DNA from: Persicaria tinctoria
Lineage: Eukaryota; Streptophyta; Magnoliopsida; Caryophyllales; Polygonaceae
DNA: 64,000 bases
Reading direction: 5' to 3'
NCBI GenBank assembly: GCA_037127255.1
Contig: JBANSL010000004.1
Coordinates: 35,924,467-35,988,466 of the forward strand
Position numbers and translations under genes: made by a program. This document shows, in pieces, positions 1 through 9,391 of the stretch. The notes under the pieces are model-generated. The model was not told the origin of the DNA. It did not search any database and worked only from the letters and a program-made list of their open reading frames with translations. The first letter of the stretch is position 1. Each line of letters starts with the position of its first letter.

Positions 1-1280
1 TACATTATGCAACATGATTTCATCAGTGAGTTTCAAGCTTCTTGTCAGGTGTATTGGCTTAATTTTCTTGTCAAGCAAACAAATGTATATAGAACGATCA
101 AGGTTTCTAATGTTTTTAAGCGAATCTAGATGTCAAGTCATGTGATCAAAAGCACTGGAATCTATTTTCCAATCAGAAGCGGCATGAGACTGAGTAGAAG
201 AAGCAGTAAGACATATAATAGTAGTAGTAACTGAAAAGTGACTCATATCAGTTTCCTCAAGAAATTGACCTCCCAAAGGAATGTCAAGAGCTAGTTAAAA
301 AGCATATGTGTTGGCAGATTTCTTGGACTCTTTTCCCCCTTCTTCGGCCTTGATTTCCATTTACCAATCAGGATAGCTGATTAGCTTGAAGCATTGATCC
401 ACAGTGTGTCCTTTCATATTGCAATGGGAGCATTTCATGTCTCCTTATTCAGTCCGACCTTTCTTGGAGGGACCTGCACCATTTTTGTCATAGTTCTTGC
501 CATCGGTGCTCCCTTTAAGACTGCGACCAGCATTGCGAGCACTAGTTTCACCCTGAGGGACCAAGTCTGTGATAATTTTCTGGCGTTCAACCTGTTGTGC
601 AAGATAATATGCTCTGTTGACCGATGGAAGAGGTTCCATGTACAAAATCTGGTTCCTAATAACCTCAAATCCGTCATTGAGACCCAGAAGAAATTCCGTC
701 AACCTATTCTTGCATTGTAACTCAAGCATCTGTTTTAGCAAACTTCTCAATAGCGCCATAAGTGCACTTTGGAATACCTTTCAGATTATAAATTTCATCC
801 CATATACTTTTCCTTTTCCCATAATACTCGGCCACAGATTGATTCTTCTGCGCCTTGCTACTAAGCTCTCGTTTCAATTGAAAAACGAGAGGTCTATTAG
901 TCTGACCGAATCGAGCAGAGATTTATTCCCAGAGTTGTTTAGCAGAATTCGAGTACATAAAACCTTAAGAAATACATCTAATCATGGAATTTGAGATTAA
1001 ACAATGTACTATATAATCGCACCAAATCCATTGTATATACTCAGGTGTGCCAAGTTCTAGAGGCGGTGCACTACCATCAATGAATCTGAGCTTGAAATTT
1101 GCTCCTAAAGCCATCCGTATGCTATGACTCCAACTAAGATAGTTCGAACCGTTGAAATGATTCAAGACTAAATGCATGCCAGGGTGATCCAAGTTCGACA
1201 AAGCCAATGGATCATTGATTACGCGATTGTTGGCTTCGTTGGACTCAGATCGGATGTTTCTGTCCCTATTCATCCTTGAT
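1..1280 (-). pseudogene. Decayed Copia gag-protease (Copia-A)
   Basis: Read on the minus strand this is the start of a Copia polyprotein. The Copia-type gag N-terminus (about 1273-965) contains the LNHFNGSNYLSWS motif. A UBN2-like gag middle (about 759-445, LTEFLLGLNDGFEVIRNQIL) follows, then a CCHC zinc knuckle (CSHCNMKGHTVDQC, about 435-385). Near 190-125 is a protease-like WKIDSSAFDHMT, a variant of the usual DSG motif, followed directly by a stop. Several frameshifts and stops separate the pieces, so no single frame is open. Integrase and RT would lie left of the window. This copy predates the Tork-like insertion at 1762. Assignment to Copia is firm; the lineage is not resolved. Confidence 0.8.
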
Positions 1281-1445
1281 TATAGATCTCATATCAAGAA
1301 CGAAAAACGAAAACACAACTAGACAAGATCACATTAGATCTCTGGAGAAACTGAAAACACGAATTCCGAAAAATAGGAAATCAAATGAGTGAATAGAAAA
1401 AAAAAACAGAACGAAAACTCAATCAAACTGCAATAGAGCTTAACA

Positions 1446-1459
1446 ATTGCTCTGATACA
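1446..1459 (-). other. Primer binding site of Copia-A
   Basis: The reverse complement reads TGTATCAGAGCAA, close to the initiator-Met tRNA 3' end complement (TGGTATCAGAGC) used by plant Copia elements. It lies between the gag start and the LTR. Confidence 0.7.
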
Positions 1460-1460
1460 A

Positions 1461-1699
1461 TGTAAAGCAGTAGAGTTAAAATTGGAGATAAAGATAGAAA
1501 TCTTTGGAGGAAGGGAGAATGATACAACTACCATTGTTACAAGCTCTGCCATCATACAGAATTGGTTACAACAACCGGAGAGTTCCCCTTTATTTATACT
1601 ACAATTTTATTTGATAATGACTAATTAATAATCAGATGTGTGCATCCTCATCTAAGCTAAGTATGCACACTCTACACTAAGTTCCTAATGAAAATGGAC
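1461..1699 (-). repeat. 5' LTR of Copia-A (outer end approximate)
   Basis: The LTR is inferred from its position directly behind the primer site and from a terminal TG on the plus strand. The second LTR is outside the window, so the outer end cannot be fixed; it lies near 1675-1700, where a different repeat begins. Confidence 0.5.
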
Positions 1700-1761
1700 A
1701 TGGAGTAAAAAAATGCAATGGAGATCTTCTGCATTAGTTCCTATTCCACTCCCTACATCAC
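1700..1761. repeat. Left arm of an inverted-repeat MITE split by Copia-B
   Basis: This stretch (CAATGGAGATCT ... TATTCCACTCCCTAC) is matched in inverse orientation by 23465-23545. After removing 1762-23240 and one copy of ATCAC, the left arm continues at 23246 and the two arms pair around about 23350. The rejoined element would be a ~370-bp foldback or MITE. Confidence 0.6.
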
Positions 1762-2540
1762 TGTAGATCTAGGTTATCTTGACTCACAGATCGGAGTTCA
1801 AGATCTTAGACCCGAGAGCGCGAAATCGAAAACAAGAAAGACAAGGCTAGATCTAAGGCATATACAGACAAACAAGCAGGTAATCGCAAGTACAGAGGGA
1901 AGAGGTGAGGAGAAGTAGTCGAGCGAAGAAGAAACTCCTTGGATCTGGTGTCGGAGACCAGATCTGCTCTGGGAAGGCCGTCGGAGAAGACAACCAACTC
2001 CGGACAAGAAGCTCACGCAGGCGGTGGTGTTCTTCGAGGATCAGACAAGAGGTCTCCGAAGGAGATCCACCTCAGATCTGATCGGAAAACGCCGGAGGAG
2101 TGCTCGGAGCACTTGGAAACCCTAGCGGCGCCGCTCTCTTTCTCTCTCTCTCTTTCTTTAGTTGGATCTTACCCTTGGAGCGTCTAAACAAGTGAAGAAA
2201 CCCTAGAGCCCTCTTCAGCTTAAATAGGCGAGCTCCTTCAAGCTAGGGCAAGCAATGGGCTGGAGCAAGCTTCCTTTGGGTCGAGTCTAGGTAATGGGCT
2301 TTGCAAGCCCAAATCAGGAAACAAACATAACATATCACATTTGCTAACTCTTCAACCATATAATATATATATAACACATGATCACAAGATTATTATCTTG
2401 CAATTCTAATGTGTTATATGTAATATATAGGAGAGTATGTGCATGTGACATTGTTGTCTATATAAGAGCCCTTAATCTAACCTAAGATCTATTCTCAAAA
2501 CCCCTAAAGATCTAGAACCCTGATTAAGGTTGACATTACA
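1762..2540 (-). repeat. 3' LTR of Copia-B (carries a ~127-bp deletion)
   Basis: It matches 22335-23240 with about 20 base differences counted by eye over the shared ~775 bp. It lacks a block of about 127 bp, corresponding to roughly 22408-22535, between two CAAGAA-type words. The lost block contains the conserved ACGTGGTTCGG ... CCTACGTCCACGG motif. Confidence 0.92.
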
Positions 2541-2556
2541 ATTTTCCCTCCTAATC
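2541..2556 (-). other. Polypurine tract of Copia-B
   Basis: The reverse complement reads GATTAGGAGGGAAAAT and abuts the 3' LTR, as expected for the plus-strand priming site. Confidence 0.8.
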
Positions 2557-2648
2557 TAGGTTCTAAACTTTCGTATGCTCGTTTCGACAATAGTGGAATA
2601 AGCTCAAGTCTTCAACTCTTGTAACATCATCGGCTCAGTACCTGTTCG

Positions 2649-3919
2649 TCATGGGCGATCTCCAAGATGGAGATAATCCCTGCAAAAGAGAAATTTGCTA
2701 GGGGGTACAACCTTTGTTTCGAAGTCAGATGGATTTACATCTCCTTTGATCTTCTTGACGTCCATCTCATTTGCAGCAACCATGTTCCTTACAAAGTGGA
2801 ATCGCACATCGATGTGTTTAGTGCGTTCGTGGTACATCGGATCCTTGCAGAGATATAAAGCACTCTGACTGTCCATGTGAAGAACAAGTTTTAAAGTTCT
2901 CCGAAGAACTTCCTTCAAGATCCCTTTTAGCCAGATAGCCTCTTTAGCAGCTTCTGTAGCAGCCATATACTCAGCTTCCGTAGAAGACAGAGCTACAACT
3001 GTTTGCTGCTGAGACTTCCATGAAATACAATTTCTAGCCCATGTGTAATAACAGGCAGTGGTAGACTTACGATTATCTTTATTACTGGCATAATCAGAAT
3101 CAACAAATCCATGCAAATGATGTATAGAGCTATGCAAACCATAGTGTAAACGCAGATTTTTGGTGCCAGAGAGATAACGAAGTAAATATTTCATAGCAAT
3201 CCAGTGGTCATTCCCAGGGTTAGACATAAAATGACTTAAAGCACTGATAGCGAAGGCTAGGTCATGACGGGTGCAAAGCATGGCATATATAACGGATCCT
3301 ACTGCTACGTCGTAAGGGATCCTAGCCATTTCTTTTACCTCTTCAGGTTTGGTTGGGCAACTTTTCTTGGTGAGTTCTAGGTGCCCTTCTAAGGGTATGG
3401 AGGTAGGTTTAGAGGTGACCATATTGAATGTCTTCAAGACTTTTAACATATAGTCATCTTGAGATATCCAAAGTTGTTTATTAGGTCGGTCTCTAATAAT
3501 GTTTACGCCAAGGATCTTCTTGGCATTACCTAGATCTTTCATGTCGAAGTATTTCTTTAGATCCTTTTTAACACTATTAATGAGAATAATAGAACTACTT
3601 ATGAGCAGAATATCATCAACATATAGTAGCACATATAAAAGAAAACTTGGAAGAAATATTCTTAAAGTAAAGACATGTATCATAACTGCTCCTATGAAAC
3701 CCAAGTTTCCTAATCACACTGTCAAACTTGAGGTTCCATTTTCTAGGGGATTGTTTCAACCCATAGATGGACCTTTTAAGTAGACAGACGTGATCAGGTC
3801 AGCTTTTAGCAAAGAAGCCTTTGGGTTGTTTCATATATATGGTTTCATCTAAAGTACCATACAAGAATGCAGTTTTAACATCCATCTGTTCTAATTCCCA
3901 ATCAAACACAGCACACATA
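2649..3919 (-). pseudogene. Copia-B reverse transcriptase (C-terminal part) and RNase H
   Basis: This is the downstream half of the Copia RT plus RNase H. The RT begins at the insertion junction with [15 protein letters not shown], has an in-frame stop after KGFFAKS (near 3795), and then carries the catalytic YVDD (in LLYVDDILLI, about 3630). RNase H follows with GFVDSDYASNKDNRKS and SSTEAEYMAATEAAKE. The open part, 3704-2649, encodes 351 residues. The upstream RT residues lie at 19025 and beyond, on the far side of the nested SIRE. The frame ends 109 bp before the 3' LTR, as usual for Copia. It resembles the decayed copy at 37860-39215. Confidence 0.9.
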
Positions 3920-3924
3920 GAAAG

Positions 3925-4954
3925 TGAAGGTTCGATAATATAAAAACAATGTAATAAGAAATACTCTAGAATGGGGGTTGAATAGAGTATGCCCGTTTTT
4001 CGCAGAAAGTCTCAAGACTTTTGGAGCTTGTACCAAAACCTTTGAGATTAAACCTGAATCACAAAGTTAGACAATCGAACCAAGTGCGGAAATAAGGTAA
4101 AGCAATAAGGACGCAACGAATTGTTAACGAGGTTCGGCACGAACTTGGCCTACGTCCCCGCCTAGGGTTCTTCCACAACCCTAGGATTCAACCGGCTTTT
4201 ATTGATTCACAAGACCTAGGATCCTAATAGCTCACCGAGAAGCCTCTCTCCTATACAATTGCAATCTAGTCAACTCACGTTCCCTTGGAGTCCTAGACCA
4301 ATCTAGAAGAGCCCCACCTCTCTATGCTATCTAGTACAATCCTTTTACACTTAGTGAATCAACAGCCTAGTGTCAACTTCCTGAGTTACAAACTCTTGAG
4401 TATAACACTCTCTCGAAATATATCCTATAAGCTCGTTGTGTATCTCTCAAATGCTTTGAAACAAAATATAAGACTCTTAAGAACAAGCAGAGAGAACACG
4501 CTGAAGAGAGATCGTAAACTTGAGGGCTGATTGTGCAATGATATTCTTGAAGTGCGTTAGTCCTCTCTCTCTCTTCTTCATCTCCTTTATATAGTGAAGA
4601 TCATCGGCGCCACTTGAGAAAGGAATCTTCTCCAACGGCTAAGAGAGGATCATGGCTTGAGCGCAATCTTCTATCTTTGGAAACTTTGGAAGCCATGATC
4701 TCGATTTGATCTTTCTCAGCTTTGAACGCTTAAGGAAGGAGATATAATTCAAATAGCTTCCTGAAAGGTTAGTGAATATATAATAATAATATGGAAGCAT
4801 ATAATAACATAATATAATATTCGGACATAATATAATAAAGTACAGGTTTTGTGTTTCATCAACACAGCTGTTAGCTTCAAGACCTTTGACACAAACTGTC
4901 TGTCAAAGCCTTTCAAACTAATTCTGATTTTCATCAAAGGGAGTGGAGTTATCA
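3925..4954 (-). repeat. 3' LTR of the SIRE-like element
   Basis: It matches 17985-19019 with roughly 28 differences counted by eye (about 2.7%) plus a 4-bp indel. It ends TGAAGG...TTATCA. Confidence 0.93.
4585..4594 (-). promoter_or_regulatory. Candidate TATA box in the SIRE LTR
   Basis: The minus strand reads CTATATAAAG in the middle of the LTR, the expected place for the U3/R boundary. The other LTR has the same site at 18650-18659. Confidence 0.5.
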
Positions 4955-5560
4955 ATCTCCCCCTTGATGAAAGACAAAACCTGTGCATCCCTGCAACTTA
5001 GTCAAGTAATAATATCATAAGCAAAATCGGACTAAGTACCTGCATGGGTTAGACAAATGTTGGATCATAAGTTTTCAAAGTCAACGAGAAACATCCAACA
5101 AGATAAAACAAAACAAGGTCTTCCAAGACCCTTGGTTCACAGCAGTTTTAAAGTCTAAACCATCAAACCATCTCCCCCTTTTTATCTTTCAACAAAGGGA
5201 GGAGCGTGAAAATAGTCACCAAAATCAGACTTACCAAAACAATTCAAAATTCAAAAAGATCCTTTCAAATCATAAAGACAAGAGAAGATTTATCCAATAT
5301 TAAAATAATTTCGACAAATAAAATGTACTCGAATAAAAAGATTTTTCGGAAAATAAAATAGGTAACATAAAAAGAAGGTTTAAAATCCATTAAAAAAATA
5401 TTTGATCAAATATCTAAAAAGATATCAACCAAATATCTGATCCGTTATATGTATTCTACTGTTGAGCTCACAACCTTTGAAATGAGGTTCATGGATCTTG
5501 ACACACCGAGTAGATTTTATCTTTCGTAAAGGGAAATCTCCCCCTACGAAAGTGCATCCT
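4955..5560 (-). other. SIRE 3' non-coding region with three polypurine tracts
   Basis: No reading frame is seen here. AGGGGGAGAT-type tracts occur next to the LTR (4955-4966), near 5171-5180, and near 5538-5547 just after the RNase H stop. Multiple PPTs upstream of the 3' LTR are known for Sireviruses. The rest is A+T-rich spacer. Confidence 0.7.
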
Positions 5561-5765
5561 TGTTAAGCATCCCAATCTCTCGTCTAATGAAGGTGAACCT
5601 GTTCTCTGCCAAAGGCTTAGTAAAAATGTTAGCCCATTGATAATCAGTTGAAATAAAAGATATGGACACATCATCTTTTTCGACATGGTATCTAATGAAG
5701 TGATGCCTTACATCAATATGTTTGGTTCTTTAATGCTGAACAGGATTCTTCGTGATTGAGATGGC
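5561..5765 (-). pseudogene. SIRE RNase H C-terminal fragment
   Basis: The minus strand encodes the terminal RNase H motifs of a Copia element: CDNTSAISITKNPVQH (about 5785-5735), then a stop, then RTKHIDVRHHFIRYHVEK and the ending ANIFTKPLAENRF. The N-terminal half of RNase H and all RT catalytic motifs are missing, because the sequence jumps straight from the RT N-terminus to this point near 5790. This is an internal deletion of the element. Confidence 0.85.
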
Positions 5766-6560
5766 ACTTGTATTGTCACACTTAATGTGAATGCCTTTGA
5801 GGTTGATGCCAATGACTGATTGATGCTTTGGCCTAGGCTTCAAGGTCCAGACATTGTTCATTTGAAATTCGTTAAGCTCACTTTGCATGGAAATGATGCA
5901 GTCTGGCTCTTGAAGGGCCTCATCTACCTTCTTTGGTTCAATAAGAGAAACAAACGCGTGAAAAGCACAAAGATCTTTAAGTTTAGAACGAGTTTGAATA
6001 CTAGATGTAGGGTCAGAAATGATATCCTTTAATGAGTGTGATGAGGAGTATTTGAATTTCCTTTTGCTAGTCTCAGCTCCTTGATTCGTCACACCATCAG
6101 GATTGACTTGTGGTACATCTGACTCCGTGGTCCTGTTAGGTTCAGTTACAGCAGTTTCTGACGCTTCAACACTGTTGGATTGGACACCAAGGGCTTTAGA
6201 CGAATCTTCAACACCTTGGGCCAATTCTTCATAGTTGAGAATCTGTTCTGGCGTGTTCCTCTTCTCTGTGTTCTTGGTAGCAGTATCATCACCGTCCTCG
6301 TTACAGCAGTATCATCATCGTCCTGTTAGGTTCAGTTACAGCAGTTTCTGACGCTTCAACACTGTTGGATTGGACACCAAGGGCTTTAGACGAATCTTCA
6401 ACACCTTGGGCCAATTCTTCATAGTTGAGAATCTGTTCTGGCGTGTTCCTCTTCTCTGTGTTCTTGGTAGCAGTATCATCACCGTCCTCGTTCTGTGCAT
6501 GACTTTTAAGATCTAGATCTGCAACACTTTCACTCAAAAACCGTCATTCCATTCATCAAA
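5766..6560 (-). pseudogene. SIRE integrase-RT hinge and RT N-terminus
   Basis: This holds the acidic linker that follows integrase in Copia polyproteins (FDEWNDGF, about 6545) and the RT entry motif (MQSELNEFQMNNVWTLKPRP, about 5885-5830). The typical pre-RT motif SLKDIISDPTSSIQTRS is also present near 6020. The linker contains a 190-bp tandem duplication with a frame break between the copies. The RT body is deleted. No function can be expected from this fragment. Confidence 0.75.
6131..6492. repeat. 190-bp tandem duplication inside the SIRE hinge
   Basis: The segment starting TCCTGTTAGGTTCAG at 6131 recurs at 6321 and is almost identical for about 172 bp. An 18-bp spacer (6303-6320) separates the copies. 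The near identity points to a recent event. Confidence 0.9.
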
Positions 6561-6944
6561 TATAACAACAAGCATGTACTTTTTACCATTGGGAGATTTG
6601 ACCCGCATAGGACCACATAGATCCATATATAAAAGTTCAAGAGGTCTAGAAGTACTTACAACCTTTTTGGGTTTGAAAGAGCTACGTGTTTCTTTACCTC
6701 GTGTGCATGCTTTGCACATCTCAATACCTTTGAAGTCCATCTCAGGTAGCCCTCTTACAAGCCCTTTGGTCACAAGCTTTTGTAGTGTATGTGGACTTAC
6801 ATGACCGAGTCTCTTGTGCCAGAGCTTTGGATCGTCCGTCAAAGCCTTTAGACAGGTTAAGCTTCCTTGTGCCACTTGATCAGCATTTACGGCGTAGATG
6901 TTGTTATAACGATAGACAATTAGAACTATTTCACCTGTATCTTC
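6561..6944 (-). pseudogene. SIRE GAG-pre-integrase and start of integrase
   Basis: The minus strand encodes WHKRLGHVSPHTLQKL, then an HHCC-type zinc region (CKACTRGKETRSSF), then YMDLCGPMRVKSPNGKKYML with the first catalytic Asp of integrase. The frame then joins the post-integrase hinge motif FDE without a stop, so the integrase core with the other two catalytic acidic residues is deleted in frame. The CRM-like element entered at 6944/15855. The SIRE frame is continuous across the insertion once one TCTTC is discounted, which proves the insertion site. Confidence 0.85.
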
Positions 6945-8236
6945 TGATACGTTTGGGATACTCGATCCTTCGCCTGTGGGCTTCAGATCAAGACCCACGC
7001 CTTATATTCGCTCCGATCTTGCAATGCTCTTTGATATCTCCTGATTTGGAACAATTCAAACAAATGATTAAAATTCTGATTTAGCGACAGAATTAAACTT
7101 AGGAAAATTCAGCAACATTAAAACAGGGAAATAGCGACAGAAACAGAGAACGAAGAACAGCGAGGAAGGCGGAGCCGGGTTGCGCGTTTGCTGGGCACAC
7201 AGGCCTTCGGCCTCAGGGTGTGCGAGTGATGCGCGCGGGAAGCTCTCGCTGGTAGCGATGGTGACAGCGAGCGAGGGCGAGCGCACAAGGGAGCGCGCGC
7301 GGGAGTTCCTGGGCGCTGGCGAGCACGGTGCGCGGGAGTTGACGACGAGGTTGGGCGAGACGCTGGCGAGGCCGATGCGCCTTGCTCGCTGGGAGCGGTG
7401 CTCGCGGATGTCACCAAGGGCTGGGCTTTCCTCTTTTGCGACAGTTCTGACTTTAGGGTTGTGTTTGGATTTAGGCTTGTCGATGGAATTCAAGGTGATG
7501 GTTATGGTATGTGATTGCCGAAATAATAAGAACACAAGAGCAAGATAGCTTTTGGGATTGACAATCGAAGAACCCTAGATCCGTTAAGGGTTTCTTCAAT
7601 TCTAATTCAATCTGATTAATTCAAAGTGCGGAACATAAATTTATAGTAAAACTATGATCTATCTAACCAATCCTTCCTTGCAAAGGAAAGGGGTTTGGAT
7701 AGATTAATTCTATCTAATGATAAGTGAAATAACTTAAGATAAATAAAACCTAAGAAGATAGATATTTAATAACTTGGTGGGAAAGTAATATATCTAGAAG
7801 AGATATAATTAATTTCCACCTTATTTATCTAATTGCATAAAATAACAATTTAATTAACTAACTAATGTAACTCGGCCCAACACCCTAGTGTACTCGACAT
7901 GGGCCTTAGTCGACATCCTCTTGGCCCACTCGGTATGTGATGGTGTCGAGTGGTCCATGATGGTGCCGAGTTTGGTGGAGTCAAGGAGGGTGCTGACGAG
8001 TCTTCATGAGCTCCGTGTGTGAACGTAAGCTCACTTCGGGTGCTGATGGAGTCACCTTGAGCCAAGTGATCCAGGGTGGCCTGAACCCTTGCTCTAAAGT
8101 TTTATGGTGACGGACAAGAAAGGCCTTAGTTGCATTCTGAATCTTCTTGGCCCTTGCACGAGTGGCAGGGGCATCAAATGGAACCTTTATGTTGTCCTCA
8201 ATGTCACCAGGAGTCATCGATAATTGAGCGGCATCA
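6945..8236 (-). repeat. 3' LTR of the CRM-like element
   Basis: The 1292-bp LTR contains the last ~85 codons of pol at its right end, an A+T-rich part with a TATA-like CTATAAAT (minus strand, about 7640), and a very G+C-rich block at 7140-7440. Its right border is set by the adjoining purine tract and by the end of homology to 14326-15854. Confidence 0.92.
7140..7440. other. G+C- and CpG-rich island in the CRM LTR
   Basis: A block dense in CG dinucleotides stands out from the A+T-rich window and recurs at 14520-14820. It lies downstream of the TATA-like site, so it would be in the transcribed leader. Open frames of 99-155 codons on the minus strand and 122 on the plus strand reflect G+C content; none matches a protein I know. 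Confidence 0.7.
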
Positions 8237-9381
8237 TTCTCCTCCACTTGACTTCGATTTGTCCTCAAATCGTCGTCAGAGTCATCGTCAGGCACGAACA
8301 AGGATAGATCGGCGACGTTGAATGTAGAATGGACGCTGTACTTATCGGCAGGGAGATCCAGCTTGTAGGCATTAGGACCCATCTTCTGAACCACTTTGAA
8401 TGGTCCATCTCCCCTGGGGTCCAGCTTTGATTTCCGTTGTTGCGGAAACCTTTCCTTCCTGAGATGCAGCCAGACCAGATCACCAACGTTGAACTGCACA
8501 TCCTTGCGATGCTTGTCCTTCGCGGCCTTGTATTGCGCAGTCTTCCTTTCCAGCTGCGCCTTCGTACGCTCATGCAAGCTTTTGATGAAGTCCACTTGCT
8601 TAGCTGCATCCACGCTCTCCTTGTCCTTATATGGCCGAGGCATCATATCCACTGGAGTCAATGGATTTCGGCCATATACTACCTCGAAGGGTGTCATCTT
8701 TGTTGCAGAGTGCCTAGACCTGTTATATGCAAACTCTACAAATCGTAGACAGTCTTCCCATCTCCGGAGGTTAGTTCGCAGCATGACTCTAAGGAGAGCC
8801 CCAAGAGTTCTATTTGTGACCTCAGTTTGGCCATCAGTTTGTGGGTGACAAAAAGTAGAAAATAGCAATTTTGTACCCAATTTAGACCATAAAGTTTTCC
8901 AAAAAGAGCTTAAGAATTTAGGATCACGGTCAGAAACTATAGATAAAGGCAATACATGTAAGCGAACAACATCTTTGAAGAATAAATGAGCAACATGAAT
9001 AGCATCATCAGTTTTATGACAAGGTATAAAGTGAGCCATTTTGGAAAATCTGTCTACAACAACAAATATGGAATCATGACCCTTAGAAGTTCTAGGCAAT
9101 CCTACAATAAAATCCATAGAAACATCTTCCCAGGGTGCATTAGCAATTGGCAAAGGTTGGTATAGACCATTAGCATTGGATTTCGATTTAGCTTTAGCAC
9201 ATGGAACACAACTTTTGACAAATCTCAGCACATAATTAGACATTTTAGGCCAAAAGTAATGTTCCTTTAGTCCAGCTAGTGTTTTTTCGAAACCCCCATG
9301 TCCCCTAGATTCATGTATTTCTTGGGTTAACAATCGGCGAATAGAAGAAGATGCGATACAAAGCTTGCCCATCTTGAACAA
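7981..9381 (-). pseudogene. CRM-like integrase with GPY/F module and C-terminal tail
   Basis: This is the integrase part of the Gypsy polyprotein, 466 residues in this frame. The HHCC-type zinc finger comes first (HESRGHGGF ... CVPCAK, residues about 18-60). The catalytic core has Asp in SMDFIVG (about 88), Asp in VSDRDPKF (about 148) and Glu in GQTEVTNR (about 184), giving the D,D(35)E pattern. The GPY/F module reads DGPFKVVQKMGPNAYKL (about 325). The tail after FNVADLSLF is the variable CRM-type C-terminus thought to guide targeting. The last ~85 residues are encoded inside the LTR. It is out of frame with RT by one base, at an 8-A run at 9398-9405. All catalytic residues are kept. Confidence 0.92.
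8237..8249 (-). other. Polypurine tract of the CRM-like element, inside the pol frame
   Basis: The reverse complement reads AGTGGAGGAGAA directly before the LTR start TGATGCC. The tract is simultaneously coding sequence for pol (the SQVEEND region). Confidence 0.8.
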
Positions 9382-9391
9382 ATACCCATTA

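Noticed and set aside
7068..7548. Overlapping open frames of 99-155 codons in the G+C-rich LTR block
   Set aside because: They occur on both strands, are explained by G+C content, and match no known family.
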